From a virus: a stretch of DNA of 64,000 bases. Every line of letters starts with the position of its first letter. The first letter of the stretch is position 1. Shown piece after piece: positions 43,373 through 52,767 of the stretch. The translations under genes were made by a program, and so were the position numbers. The stretch lies in the IMG/VR virus record IMGVR_UViG_3300044972_000601, positions 44,206-108,205 of that record. One strand, given 5' to 3'. The notes below the pieces were generated by a model. It was not told the origin of the DNA and did no database searches. It saw only the letters and a program-made list of their open reading frames with translations.

Positions 43373-44989
43373 TTAACCCAGTATAAGAGTCCAAATGTCC
43401 ATGATGTCAGTGACCTCGTCTGTTGAAAGAACAGGACTGGTACCAATCATAGGAATCCATTTACGTTGTATACTAATATTATTTCCAGATGCTAAAAATC
43501 CAGTTGCGGCTACATCTACATCAATGCTGACTCCTGGAACAACTCCAGTAATCAACGTTAATGTGGCAAATATTCCCGGAGTAGGTGAACTGACAAAATC
43601 ACCTATTGAAAATCCCACAGTGCTGTCCACATAGATTGTGGTATCTCCAATATTAATATCTGCGGTAACAACTGTTAGTGTAACTGTGGTAGTGTTAGAA
43701 ACATTTGCATAAACTTCAGGCGTAAATGAAGTTGTATTATAACGAATTGTTCCTAAGTCAGGACTAGCAGGCCGCTCTAGGGTAGTTCCTATTGGAATTG
43801 ACCAGCCGGTTGGGCCACCGAATTTAAAATATCCGTTGCCTGTTGAAACAAATTCTAATGGAGTGGAATCATGATGTGAAAATGTATTGTCTTTAATGGA
43901 TAAAAAGCTGTTGAAATTCAAACTGCCAGTGCCACTAGGAACTAAATTAACATCATTAGACGTGACAATGTTACTAATAGCATTGCCACTAATCCTAATA
44001 TTACCTGCATCTAGAGTAGTAATAGTTGCGTTGGTTGTGTTAAAATTTGTTGTTACTAAACTGGTAGCATGTATATTCTTCCAAATTGATGGAGTTGTAT
44101 CTTCGCCTAGATTATACGTACCGCCAATGATGGGAATTATATCACTACCTACATTTGCTCCGAATGTAATAACATCGCCGGTGTCATTGCCCAACGTGAT
44201 GTCTCCGTCAAATGTAATATTACCAGTGGAAGTAATTGTACCATCCACATGTAGATTGGTTTTACTAATTGTCAGTGTTATTGTATCTAACGGATTTAAA
44301 TCTACTAATGGGTTATTACTTGTGAAAATTATATAATAGTCTTGTCCGTAATTTGCAAACGGTCCCTGTACAATGGTTACAGTAGTGCCTTTAATAAATT
44401 GTGCAAGATTAGTAAGATATGATCCTACATCTAATCCACTAGATTCCCAACTTGCTCGCGTAGCATAAAAATAATTTAAACTAGTTGTAGTATAAAATCC
44501 TGGATCATTTGGAACAACTAGTGTGGCTGCTACTCCTGTACCAAAAACTAATCTACCAGTAGGATCGAATATAATATTTTGATCAGCAAGTCCAGTAAGT
44601 TCGGAACCAACAAAATTAAATTTATTTGTACTACCTATACCAGTTAATTGAATAATAGGATCAGTGCTTTGATCTGGAGTGATGTAGATATTTTCATTAA
44701 GATAGTTTGCAATTTGATCTAACGTGCCAGTACCGCCAAACGATAAGTGAGCAATATCTGCTTGGGTGTTTATTATAAGATCATCGGAATATATATCTCC
44801 AAATATATCTAAAGTTCTAACAGGTGTATTGGTATTAAATCCTACAAATTTATTATTGACATTAAGGTACAGTACATCTGTATCAAATGCAAGATCAATT
44901 CCGCTACGCAGTAAATTATCTGACAGCAAAGGACCGCTTATGCGACCAAACTCTTTTCCTGGAGAAACTTGATTAATTTTTAAGGCCAT
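43373..44989 (-). CDS. Fibre protein, 538 aa
   Basis: It begins MALKINQVSPGKEFGRISGP then LLSDNLLRSGIDLAFDTDVL, the same anchor domain as the 352-aa fibre, preceded by 13 extra residues. The shaft again has GNITFDGDITLGNDTGDVIT then FGANVGSDIIP, and there is an added domain at residues 165-235 (YFYATRASWESSGLDVGSYL). The C-terminus carries a pattern of fibre tips (RPASPDLGTIRYNTTSFTPE). Paralogue of the 352-aa gene by duplication. Confidence 0.68.
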   Translation of the reverse strand: MALKINQVSPGKEFGRISGPLLSDNLLRSGIDLAFDTDVLYLNVNNKFVGFNTNTPVRTLDIFGDIYSDDLIINTQADIAHLSFGGTGTLDQIANYLNENIYITPDQSTDPIIQLTGIGSTNKFNFVGSELTGLADQNIIFDPTGRLVFGTGVAATLVVPNDPGFYTTTSLNYFYATRASWESSGLDVGSYLTNLAQFIKGTTVTIVQGPFANYGQDYYIIFTSNNPLVDLNPLDTITLTISKTNLHVDGTITSTGNITFDGDITLGNDTGDVITFGANVGSDIIPIIGGTYNLGEDTTPSIWKNIHATSLVTTNFNTTNATITTLDAGNIRISGNAISNIVTSNDVNLVPSGTGSLNFNSFLSIKDNTFSHHDSTPLEFVSTGNGYFKFGGPTGWSIPIGTTLERPASPDLGTIRYNTTSFTPEVYANVSNTTTVTLTVVTADINIGDTTIYVDSTVGFSIGDFVSSPTPGIFATLTLITGVVPGVSIDVDVAATGFLASGNNISIQRKWIPMIGTSPVLSTDEVTDIMDIWTLILG

Positions 44990-45000
44990 AACTAATGCAC

Positions 45001-46041
45001 TTATTGATCAAAACCATGCAATACAGTTACTGGTTTTCCTGGTGGAACTGGGCTACTAAATTGCAAGTACCAACCATCTCCAATCTGTGAAGGGTTGGCA
45101 ATAGTAATGGCGGTTCCTGCAACAATTGGAGATCCAGTAATTGGATTACTAATATCAATGCTGGTCAATGCACCAGTTGCTAGGTCTGTAGTATATTCCA
45201 CTAATGTTGTAAGTGCTGGAATACCAGTTCCAGATACTGCGGCACCAGTAAGATCCATTGCTGGATAAATTGTATTAATACTTGTAATTGTGCCTGCCAC
45301 AGTTTGAGATCCAGTAGTGGTATTCATATAACTTACTGAAGTTGTATTGCAATTAGTTACAACTGCTTCTCCGTTATATCCGTAAGGTGTCATTCCAGTT
45401 ACTAGTATAGTTTCGCCTATTGAAAATGGTGCAGCTGGTTGTGCGGCAAATGTTAAGGTTGCAGTAGTAGTTGAACCACTTGCACCAGTTGTTTGTAAAC
45501 TGGTATTAAAATATAATCTAGTTGCAGTTACAAGTTCAGTTCTACTAAGGGTGCCGTTATAAGTTTCTGCACTAAAAGTTGGATTTTGTTCAACCAAATA
45601 ATTTGTAGTATGCAATTGAATTACATTTTCAACAATTACTAACAAGTTAGCACCTGTCCATGTATACCCGCGTTGTGCGGTAACAGCATACGGTGACGGA
45701 CTTAACGGCCCAAAGTATACAGTGTCGCCGTCGCCTACTCCAAGAGTTTGTTGAGTAATTTCACCAGATTCTCTATAGCGTAATGCACGCCAAGTACTAC
45801 CTTGATACACTTCTATATCAAGTGTTGTTTCGTTATATCGCATCATTCCATTTTGCGGAACAACCGGGCGTTCGTTATCAACATCGCCAAAACCACCAGA
45901 CGGCACAGTATCATCACCAAGGCCGTTGGGCAACTTTAATGCTGTACGAGAGTCCATTATTACAGAACCGTTCGTATCAACATACAGTGTGTTATCGTAA
46001 ACTGCTCTACGATTTAAAGTTTGTCGTCTTAAATATCTCAT
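45001..46041 (-). CDS. Fibre protein, 346 aa
   Basis: The N-terminus MRYLRRQTLNRRAVYDNTLY differs from the other fibres. The next part (VPQNGMMRYNETTLDIEVYQ then GSTWRALRYRESG) is the common fibre motif for a small beta tip. Then VGDGDTVYFGPLSPSPYAVT and AENVIQ-like strands follow, and a long Thr/Ser region ends in PGKPVTVLHGFDQ. Its ATG overlaps the TAA of the upstream small beta protein (TAATG), so both are co-translated. Confidence 0.62.
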   Translation of the reverse strand: MRYLRRQTLNRRAVYDNTLYVDTNGSVIMDSRTALKLPNGLGDDTVPSGGFGDVDNERPVVPQNGMMRYNETTLDIEVYQGSTWRALRYRESGEITQQTLGVGDGDTVYFGPLSPSPYAVTAQRGYTWTGANLLVIVENVIQLHTTNYLVEQNPTFSAETYNGTLSRTELVTATRLYFNTSLQTTGASGSTTTATLTFAAQPAAPFSIGETILVTGMTPYGYNGEAVVTNCNTTSVSYMNTTTGSQTVAGTITSINTIYPAMDLTGAAVSGTGIPALTTLVEYTTDLATGALTSIDISNPITGSPIVAGTAITIANPSQIGDGWYLQFSSPVPPGKPVTVLHGFDQ

Positions 46042-46373
46042 TATACTGCCAACGTACTTATAGTCATTACTAATGTGCTGCCGTCATCGGCTTTTGCATA
46101 TAGTTTGTCGCCATTTTCTAATACTAATTTTTCTTGATCTAAACTCAATGTTTCTCCAGCTGTGATGGGAAGCCCATTAACAATTAAATTAACATCTGCA
46201 GGTGTGCCGCCACCGGGCACTGCATACAAATAAAAGTTAGTAGCATTAAGTGCAGGATTGCTTGCGGCAAATGGAAATAAATTGCAAACAATTATGCAAG
46301 TGATTGCATTGCTACCGGTACTGGTATATACCGATGCTGCTGTAGTAGTAATAGCCGCTGATGTTATTGCCAT
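46041..46373 (-). CDS. Small beta-sandwich virion protein (third copy of type)
   Basis: 110 aa. SNAITCIIVCNLFPFAASNP, a loop with PGGGTPADVNLIVNGLPITA and then LSLDQEKLVLENGDKLYAKA. The strand order and the LENGDKL turn match the types at 29165-29485 and 41858-42187. Translation is coupled to the 346-aa fibre by a TAATG overlap. A structural partner of the fibre is the best guess. Confidence 0.5.
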   Translation of the reverse strand: MAITSAAITTTAASVYTSTGSNAITCIIVCNLFPFAASNPALNATNFYLYAVPGGGTPADVNLIVNGLPITAGETLSLDQEKLVLENGDKLYAKADDGSTLVMTISTLAV

Positions 46374-46382
46374 AATTTTTCC

Positions 46383-47438
46383 TTATAATAATATACTTAA
46401 TAAAACTGCACGATTCTTACTTACTAATTCGTCTACATTGTTAGTCATGCCAGTTGTACTGGAGTTTTTAAAAAATAATCCAGTTTTACCAGCACCTATA
46501 TTTGCTGTATTTGAAAATACTTGGGTTTTTGTAGCAGATAATACGGGGAATGTTGATTGATTTGTTAAATTTAAAAACGAATTAATTTCAACGTTGTTGT
46601 TATTTGCAAGCAATGTTAAATTATTACTAGATATGTTATTAATAGAATCGTCAAGAATATTTACATTATTAACACTTAATCCATTTTGGCTCAGTGTTGC
46701 TACAATATTTTGATTGTTAAGTATGCCCGAAGGTCCTACAAAGAATTGAATGTTACTGCCAAATGCTTGGATTTTAGTATCTTCATTACCTGGTGCGGCT
46801 GTTGGAGGAAAGTACATCCTGTCAACAGTAGCAACACCGCCACTAGCTGTTACATAGTTTGTGATCGATTTCCAATTTGGAATATTGTTATCGTTGTCAG
46901 ACACGTGTATATAGTAATCGTCATTGTTGCCGCCATTGACAATACGCAACATGCCGCCTGTACTTTTTAAATCAAATATAAAATCCGCAGCACGGTCATT
47001 TACAATACCTGCTAAACTTAGACCAGTAACAATATTACTTGTTGCAGTTTTTAAAACAAATGTACCATATACCTCAGCAGAAACTGCCGATTCGTAGTAC
47101 GATACTTTTTCATCAAATATTATCAGTGCATTTCCATTAGGATGAGCACCGCGGTCAATTTCAATTCCAGAACGTTTGTTGGACTGAGCATCTGCAACAA
47201 TTCCCCAGTCAGGATAAACTGCAAGAGGATTGGTGTTGCCGCCACCTTTGTTAAGAGTTATAAGTCTATCTTCAATGTATAGTTGTGAAGTGTTAACAGC
47301 CGTAGTGTTACCTTGAACTACCAAATCTCCAGTGATATAAGTAGTGCCAGCATCAGGTCCAGTATCCAATGTTATAGTTCCATTGTAACCTGTTTGAATT
47401 CTATAATTGCTTTGACTGACTTTTAATATTCTTGACAT
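46383..47438 (-). CDS. Fibre protein, 351 aa
   Basis: It starts MSRILKVSQSNYRIQTGYNG then TITLDTGPDAGTTYITGDLV. This and the following TAVNTSQLYIEDRLITLNKG form the anchor/shaft of a fibre type common in marine T4-like phages. The middle has a beta domain (SNKRSGIEIDRGAHPNGNAL). The C-terminal half contains QNGLSVNNVNILDDSINNIS and NTANIGAGKTGLFFKNSSTT. It lies 10 nt upstream of the small beta protein and 52 nt after the capsid-linked structural gene. Confidence 0.63.
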   Translation of the reverse strand: MSRILKVSQSNYRIQTGYNGTITLDTGPDAGTTYITGDLVVQGNTTAVNTSQLYIEDRLITLNKGGGNTNPLAVYPDWGIVADAQSNKRSGIEIDRGAHPNGNALIIFDEKVSYYESAVSAEVYGTFVLKTATSNIVTGLSLAGIVNDRAADFIFDLKSTGGMLRIVNGGNNDDYYIHVSDNDNNIPNWKSITNYVTASGGVATVDRMYFPPTAAPGNEDTKIQAFGSNIQFFVGPSGILNNQNIVATLSQNGLSVNNVNILDDSINNISSNNLTLLANNNNVEINSFLNLTNQSTFPVLSATKTQVFSNTANIGAGKTGLFFKNSSTTGMTNNVDELVSKNRAVLLSILL

Positions 47439-47489
47439 CTATTATCCTTAACATTATCCTTAAGTTAGGGGCCGAAGCCCCTAAATTAA

Positions 47490-48473
47490 TTAAGCGTTAG
47501 CAAGTTGAACATATACTCCAACCGGAGCAACTAGTTTCCAAGGAGCTTGTTGACCAGTAGTATACAAATGTCCCGATCCGCCTGCGACTGTTAATGTTGC
47601 CTTGTGTGCTGTAATCTTAGTAGCAAAGTACTCGCCGCCTGCACTATCAAGAACTGCCACACTACATTCGCCAGCAGCATCAGCTAACGAACCAGTTAAC
47701 TTAACAGTACCAGTTAGTGTACCGTCTGTTACTTTATAACGACGACCAGATACTTGTTTCTTAATGTCAACTGATAGTGCTGATCCGCCTGTTAAGAATG
47801 CTGTCATTAAAATGGCATTTTCTTGATTGGTTGTTGAACCAACGTTGCCAGTGTCAGTGGATAAAACAGCAACTTTAGTAGCATTACCGGTCATTGTGAT
47901 TGATGGTGCTGATACATAACCAGAACCTTTTTCATTAATTGCTACTGCTAATACACCCCACGTAATTGTTACACGTAAGTTGTTACCAGTTCCGCCAGTT
48001 GTAAACATTTGTGTAACAGTACTACCCGGATTGCTTGCTGCGGTAGCTCCGTTGTATGCTAATACTGTGTACGAACCGCCTGCAACTAGTTCAATAGTTG
48101 TAGCTGCGCCGCCGCCGTCTATACTTTTAATTCTAAAACTTGCGCGAGTTGTATATGTGCCGTCAACAGTGCCCGTCCCGCCTGCTGCTGATCCGCTGCC
48201 TAACGTTACAACTTCTTCGTCAAGATAGCTGCCGCCGCCGTTATCAATACTAACTGACTTGACAACCATAGTGATAGCGCCTGCTGTTGCAGTAACACCG
48301 CCTGGTAGTGTAGGTGCTGCAAATGTTGCTGTTGGTACTGCAATGTAATTGTTGTTTGTGCCAGCGATAGTAACGCTAGCAACGCCTTGGCCGCCAATGC
48401 CATTATCGGTTGTTACGCTTGTGGAACCAATGTTTCGGTTACCAAAATATTTTTTATTTAAAGGACGTCCCAT
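47490..48473 (-). CDS. Capsid-linked structural protein, 327 aa
   Basis: It begins MGRPLNKKYFGNRNIGS, a start I associate with a structural protein located just after gp23 in aquatic T4-like phages. The rest is Gly/Thr/Val-rich beta sequence with GSGYVSAPSITMTGN, a short repeat also present in the giant fibres (GSGYTTPPTITLGD). The C-terminal third has KKQVSGRRYKVTDGTLTGTV and ATKITAHKATLTVAGGSGHL. It has its own late promoter and a strong AAGGAG. A head decoration or head-fibre role is plausible but unproven. Confidence 0.55.
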   Translation of the reverse strand: MGRPLNKKYFGNRNIGSTSVTTDNGIGGQGVASVTIAGTNNNYIAVPTATFAAPTLPGGVTATAGAITMVVKSVSIDNGGGSYLDEEVVTLGSGSAAGGTGTVDGTYTTRASFRIKSIDGGGAATTIELVAGGSYTVLAYNGATAASNPGSTVTQMFTTGGTGNNLRVTITWGVLAVAINEKGSGYVSAPSITMTGNATKVAVLSTDTGNVGSTTNQENAILMTAFLTGGSALSVDIKKQVSGRRYKVTDGTLTGTVKLTGSLADAAGECSVAVLDSAGGEYFATKITAHKATLTVAGGSGHLYTTGQQAPWKLVAPVGVYVQLANA

Positions 48474-48560
48474 TTTATTTTCTCCTTAAGAAAAGTGGCG
48501 TTTTAGGCCATACGCGGTTGGATTTCCGCATAAAATTCACCCTATGTGAATCATACAAAG

Positions 48561-48568
48561 TATTTATC
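48561..48568 (-). promoter_or_regulatory. Late promoter of the capsid-linked structural gene
   Basis: GATAAATA on the minus strand, 87 nt before the ATG at 48473 and about 10 nt past the gp23 hairpin. It separates the head operon from the fibre cluster. Confidence 0.62.
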
Positions 48569-48578
48569 ACATCGTGAG

Positions 48579-48600
48579 AAAGGGCACCTAAGTGCCCTTT
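48579..48600 (-). terminator. Hairpin after the major capsid gene
   Basis: AAAGGGCAC (48579-48587), loop CTAA, GTGCCCTTT (48592-48600): a perfect 9-bp stem 29 nt after gp23. On the minus strand the stem is followed by CTCACG rather than a full U-run, so it may be a partial terminator or a 3' mRNA stabiliser. Confidence 0.65.
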
Positions 48601-48628
48601 GTAGTTTACAATACCTTTCGGTAATTGA

Positions 48629-49804
48629 TTAACTGAACTTAACGTTACCAGCAGTAATAGCAACACGACCTAAGTAGTCAGCTGCGTTACCTAGAGAAGA
48701 CGCTGTGTTTGACAACTCAACATAACCATAACGTGTCATGAATGATACGACTGGTTCGAATGTTGATGGGTCAAGAACAACACCACTGCTCATCAATGGA
48801 ATGTATGGGCAATAGAATGCTGGTGCATCAGACTCGCTAGCACCTTTGTAACCGATAAGAATATCAGTTGAATCATTTGCATAGCTGTTAACATAAACTT
48901 TCATTGCACTGTTCAATGTACCAACAAACTTGGTGTTTGTAGGTGCTTCGAATGTACCTTCTGTAGTACGAGCAAACGCACTAGTTGTAGCACTTTGTAG
49001 GATGGTCAATGCAAATGGGCTAACCACTGCATAGTTACCAGCACCACGACGTGTACGCTGAGCGATCAAGTTGCTAACACGATTGATCTGAACAGCTAAA
49101 GCAGCATGCTCGTCACCCACGAATGTAGCAGTACCAGAAACGGCAGCTTGGTCATAAGTCTGTGTAGCTGAACCAGCTAGTGACAACAACGAAGCAATGA
49201 TTTCTTGGTCGATTTCAGCAGTAATTTCTTGTGCCAAAGCAGCCATAATTTCTGCTTCAACGTCAATACCTTGTTGGGCTTGTGCGTCTTGAGCAGCTTC
49301 AAACGTCCAGCGAGCTGACAACTTACGTGTCTTAGCTTCAACTGTTTGTTTCAAGATTTGAATGCTTAAACGGTTACCAGCACGGCCTTCTAAGCTAGCA
49401 GTTGAAGCTGCTTTAGCTGAAGAACTGTTCTCGTTACCAGAATAAGATTCTGCAATCTTGAATGGGCTTAGTGCCTCTTCTCCAGCTACAATGCCAGCAC
49501 CTGAAGATGTATCGCTATAACGAACACGTAAAGTGTGGATTTGACCAACTGGGCCTGTCATTGGTTGTACACCAACTAACTCGTTAGCAATAACGGTTGG
49601 CATAACACGACGAATCACCGGTAAAATTACGCGGTTTAATGTTGAGACGTTGCCGGCAGAAGTGGCACCAGCTGTAGCAGATTCTTGCAAATACTTGCGA
49701 GTATTCTCAAGAGTCACGCCCATTACTGATTTTTTTGTGCCTTGTAAGCCTTCTAATAGGGCTTCTTTAGTTTCTGCCCAACGTCCATTTAGTAGTTCTG
49801 ACAT
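48629..49804 (-). CDS. 23: Major capsid protein gp23
   Basis: 391 aa, shorter than T4 gp23 (521). It forms the head lattice. Conserved stretches are NRVILPVIRRVMPTVIANEL then VGVQPMTGPVGQIHTLRVRY, YAVVSPFALTILQSA, and ADYLGRVAITAGNVKF at the C-terminus. A likely prohead-protease site (LQE, residues 39-41) lies before SATAGATSAG, in line with T4's cleavage after a (I/L)xE motif. It is the last gene of the head operon behind gp22 (12-nt gap), has an AAGGAG ribosome site, and is followed by a hairpin. Confidence 0.95.
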   Translation of the reverse strand: MSELLNGRWAETKEALLEGLQGTKKSVMGVTLENTRKYLQESATAGATSAGNVSTLNRVILPVIRRVMPTVIANELVGVQPMTGPVGQIHTLRVRYSDTSSGAGIVAGEEALSPFKIAESYSGNENSSSAKAASTASLEGRAGNRLSIQILKQTVEAKTRKLSARWTFEAAQDAQAQQGIDVEAEIMAALAQEITAEIDQEIIASLLSLAGSATQTYDQAAVSGTATFVGDEHAALAVQINRVSNLIAQRTRRGAGNYAVVSPFALTILQSATTSAFARTTEGTFEAPTNTKFVGTLNSAMKVYVNSYANDSTDILIGYKGASESDAPAFYCPYIPLMSSGVVLDPSTFEPVVSFMTRYGYVELSNTASSLGNAADYLGRVAITAGNVKFS

Positions 49805-49816
49805 TTAAATTTCTCC

Positions 49817-50911
49817 TTAAAATTTTAGTCCTGCGAGCTTGCGAATATCAACGATATTGCTATCTGTCTCGCTGCTACGGGTGGTGTTGGAAATCTTGTT
49901 TCCGGTTACTTCTTTAGCCTCTACTAGTGCCTGTTTCTTCTGCGGAGCCTGGCCAGCAATTACAGCTGGTAGGTACTTGTTAAAACTTTCTTGAAGCTTA
50001 ACAGTCTTTACATTCTCCATCAACTCATTCATAATGCCACGTTGTTCTGCGTTTAGCGGAGCAACTAGTTCACTAATGATTGCTTTTCTTTCTTGAGCTT
50101 CTTTCAAAGCACGTACTTCTGCTTGTTTACTTTCTAGGATTTGTTCAGCTTGAACAACTGCGTGAGCAGCTTCTTTGATAGCTAAATCTTTCAAGTCTAT
50201 GACTTTGAGTAATTTTGCAGTTTCCGATTTTTCATTTAGGTAGCTGGTCGAGTACTCTGCGGCAAAAGCCTCAAATAACTTACGACCAAAATCTGCACGT
50301 CGAGCAGCTTCGATGTCTTCTCTCAGCGATGTAAGCTCAGAACGTAAGTTCTGTGATACAACACCTTCAACCATCTTAGCGGCACGTTGAACAAATTGTT
50401 CTTTGACCTTCTTGATTTCTTGACGACCTTCACGGACTAAGCGTACTTTGGTTTCAGCCAACTCGCGTTTGTCTTTGAAGAATTCTGTGATTTCCTGGGC
50501 TAGAGCCTCAACTACGAATGATTCTAATGCACCAAACTTACTGGCCATTGCAACTTGATCTTCGTGTAGTTCAGAAACTTCAGAAGCCAACTGACGTGTT
50601 ACGAATTCTTTCATAACAGCAGTATCTTTCTTCATCTTCTGTGCATACTTGACTTTCATTTCTGAAAGTTGACGACGATCATCTGCAAACTCAACAAGCT
50701 CAGTAGATAATTGTTCAGAGATCATACGATCCACTGCATCAATCATTGTGTTCTTGTCATGCTCATACTTTTGTGCAAATTCTTCGCGTAATTGTACAGC
50801 AACCGCTTGACGAGCTTCATTAATACGCCCTTCAAATGCTGCCTCAATTGACTCTTTGATCTCCTCAGAAATCACATTGTTTTCAAATAAACTTTTTAGT
50901 GCATCCAACAT
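49817..50911 (-). CDS. 22: Prohead scaffold (core) protein gp22
   Basis: 364 aa (T4 gp22 is 269). It is almost wholly charged alpha-helix with coiled-coil heptads (for example EEIKESIEAAFEGRINEARQ, VKEQFVQRAAKMVEGVVSQN), as expected for the internal scaffold removed by gp21. The C-terminal block LNAEQRGIMNELMENVKTVK then LQESFNKYLPAVI is the conserved gp22 signature. Preceded by AAAGGAG and placed between gp21 and gp23 as in T4. Confidence 0.9.
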   Translation of the reverse strand: MLDALKSLFENNVISEEIKESIEAAFEGRINEARQAVAVQLREEFAQKYEHDKNTMIDAVDRMISEQLSTELVEFADDRRQLSEMKVKYAQKMKKDTAVMKEFVTRQLASEVSELHEDQVAMASKFGALESFVVEALAQEITEFFKDKRELAETKVRLVREGRQEIKKVKEQFVQRAAKMVEGVVSQNLRSELTSLREDIEAARRADFGRKLFEAFAAEYSTSYLNEKSETAKLLKVIDLKDLAIKEAAHAVVQAEQILESKQAEVRALKEAQERKAIISELVAPLNAEQRGIMNELMENVKTVKLQESFNKYLPAVIAGQAPQKKQALVEAKEVTGNKISNTTRSSETDSNIVDIRKLAGLKF

Positions 50912-50923
50912 GTGTTTCTCCTT

Positions 50924-51550
50924 TTATTGGAGTTTGCTTATTATGTTCAATAAGCTCTCTTTGAGATATTTCTGTGCTTTGGGGTTGCCCTTGACCTCTT
51001 CCGCTATGCGTAAGGCACTTAGTCCACCGCGACTATTCATCAGGTGTTCATAAATTGGTGTAGGGTATGCTCCCGGAGCACTAGGTTGAGCCACCATATC
51101 TACTGTGATGATCTCAAAATCTGATACTTCACCGGAACCGCTATCGCTAACGTTTCCGGATCCGCGACTTGACACGCCTAATTTTACGCCGCTTTCCAGC
51201 ATTGTGCGAATTAGTTGTCCCATAGGTGTTGGAAGTATTTTCAACTTCCCGTAACCGTTAGGGCCGTCCATCCACATGTTTGTTATCATGTGCGATACAC
51301 GGTCCAGGTTAATTTTTAGATCATCTGGATGATCCACTTCTCCGAGAACTGAATAACCGTTTTGAATCTGATCGTTAAGGGTCTTAACAGCCTTGCCAAT
51401 CTCATTAACAGGGTACACACGCTGATTTGCATTGCGGATGCCGCCTTGTATACAGATACCACTCATATACAAGGACTTCCCATCTTTGTCATCAGATTCA
51501 ACGATCATTTTTGCTTCGTTGAAACTGAGATTCTCTCGGAGGTATAACAT
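50924..51550 (-). CDS. 21: Prohead protease gp21
   Basis: 208 aa from the ATG at 51550; a TTG three codons upstream is possible (T4 gp21 is 212). It is a serine protease that matures the prohead by cutting gp22, gp23 and other core proteins. The catalytic His is in LGEVDHPDDLKINLDRVSH (residue 74) and the Ser in LGVSSRGSG (127-128). SDFEIITVDMVAQPSAPGAY is the conserved distal block. The Shine-Dalgarno sequence is weak. Order gp20, small, core, gp21, gp22, gp23 is as in T4. Confidence 0.93.
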   Translation of the reverse strand: MLYLRENLSFNEAKMIVESDDKDGKSLYMSGICIQGGIRNANQRVYPVNEIGKAVKTLNDQIQNGYSVLGEVDHPDDLKINLDRVSHMITNMWMDGPNGYGKLKILPTPMGQLIRTMLESGVKLGVSSRGSGNVSDSGSGEVSDFEIITVDMVAQPSAPGAYPTPIYEHLMNSRGGLSALRIAEEVKGNPKAQKYLKESLLNIISKLQ

Positions 51551-51567
51551 ATTTTTCAATGTTTTAA

Positions 51568-52413
51568 TTATTTCTTAGCTTGACGTAACAAACTTTGTTT
51601 GTTATCTGCTGTTTCTCTTGAACCAGCTTTCTCTGCACCATGACCTGGTTCTTTCTTCTTGAACGCTGTCTTGCCTGCATTGGCACCTGGCTTGTTAACA
51701 TTACCAAAGTCTTCCACGCTAGTAGTTGGCTTTAGCAATCCGCCTTGTGTACCGCCTTTCTCTGTTGAGAAAGATTGAGCGATATTTTTGTTAGTGCCGC
51801 CCATGTCGTTTTTCATGTTGTCAATCAACGACTTAGTGTTAACACCGTTGTCACCGCCTTTAGGAACGCTGACTTTGTTTACATATTCAAACAATTGGCC
51901 TTCTAGTTCTTCTTCGTCGCCCATTGCGTCCATTCCGCCCATGTCGTCACCGCCCATTGCGTCCATTCCGCCCATGTCGTCACTGCCCATGTCGTCATCA
52001 CCGCCCATTAATTGTTCAAATTCTGCTTTTAATTCTTCTAACGCATCTTCTAAGTCAAGAATACGATCTGTTTGTTCTGCATCGTCCATATCAGAATCGC
52101 TGCCTTCTTCGTCGCCGAATGGGTTCTCTTCACCTTCTTCGTCATCACCTTCTTCGCTGTCGTCTTCTGCATCGTCAGCTGGTTCTTCGCTGTCGTCTTC
52201 TGCATCGTCGCCAAACATTTCGCCCATTGGCTCTTCACCAGCTTGGCCAGAAGTTGCATTTTCGTCTTCTGATGTAAAGTCTTCTGCTAATAGTTCTTCG
52301 TAAATTTCACGTGATTTAGAAACTACGATGTTGTGAAAAATTTCTTTTGCTGATTCTTGATCTTCGTTGATCAAAGCTTCAAGCATAGCTTCAAATTGTG
52401 CGCGGTCAGTCAT
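51568..52413 (-). CDS. Acidic prohead core protein (gp67/gp68 position)
   Basis: 281 aa. N-terminal helix MTDRAQFEAMLEALINEDQE then SAKEIFHNIVVSKSREIYEE. Residues 45-175 are extremely acidic (runs of D/E) with tandem DDMGGMDAMG repeats. The C-terminal half is basic (GKTAFKKKEPGHGAEKAGSR). It stands where T4 has core genes 67 and 68 between gp20 and gp21. An acidic core protein digested by gp21 would fit. The DNA repeats at 51910-51985 are prone to length change. CACAGGAG is a good ribosome site. Confidence 0.65.
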   Translation of the reverse strand: MTDRAQFEAMLEALINEDQESAKEIFHNIVVSKSREIYEELLAEDFTSEDENATSGQAGEEPMGEMFGDDAEDDSEEPADDAEDDSEEGDDEEGEENPFGDEEGSDSDMDDAEQTDRILDLEDALEELKAEFEQLMGGDDDMGSDDMGGMDAMGGDDMGGMDAMGDEEELEGQLFEYVNKVSVPKGGDNGVNTKSLIDNMKNDMGGTNKNIAQSFSTEKGGTQGGLLKPTTSVEDFGNVNKPGANAGKTAFKKKEPGHGAEKAGSRETADNKQSLLRQAKK

Positions 52414-52520
52414 GTTTATTCTCCTGTGATTGATGATACAAGGCTGTATTATATTTACACTAATATTACAAAAGTGCAGGGATATAGGCTGAAAACAGTC
52501 AGTTTTTAACTATTTTTAAA

Positions 52521-52760
52521 TTATGCTGGTGGTGCTACGGGAGTAGCATACATGGAATGGATAAATTCTAGTTCATTTTCCTGTTCTAGTATATGTGCTT
52601 CGCTTGTTTTTCTTAGCTCATTGATCTGTCTTAATGTCAATCTAGTCTTACGTGTATCCGAACGATGCAAGACTGTGCTGTCACGCTCAGGGCTATAACG
52701 AAGATCGTTGGCCACATGGCGTTTTTCAGGATCAATATAAAACAATTCTCTAAGTATCAT
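52521..52760 (-). CDS. Small conserved head-operon protein (gp67-like position)
   Basis: 79 aa. ILRELFYIDPEKRHVANDLR then YSPERDSTVLHRSDTRKTRL then TLRQINELRKTSEAHILEQE and NELEFIHSMYATP. I recall small proteins with the DTRKTRLTLRQIN block between portal and protease genes in marine T4-like phages. No catalytic motif. The predominantly helical, charged composition suits a core or portal-assembly protein. It starts 8 nt after the gp20 stop. A CATAAATA overlaps that stop but is too close to the ATG to act as its promoter. Confidence 0.6.
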   Translation of the reverse strand: MILRELFYIDPEKRHVANDLRYSPERDSTVLHRSDTRKTRLTLRQINELRKTSEAHILEQENELEFIHSMYATPVAPPA

Positions 52761-52767
52761 GATGTAT

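Noticed and set aside
51788-52303. Plus-strand Ser/Pro-rich frame
   Set aside because: Reverse reading of the acidic D/E codons of the core protein, with no ribosome site.
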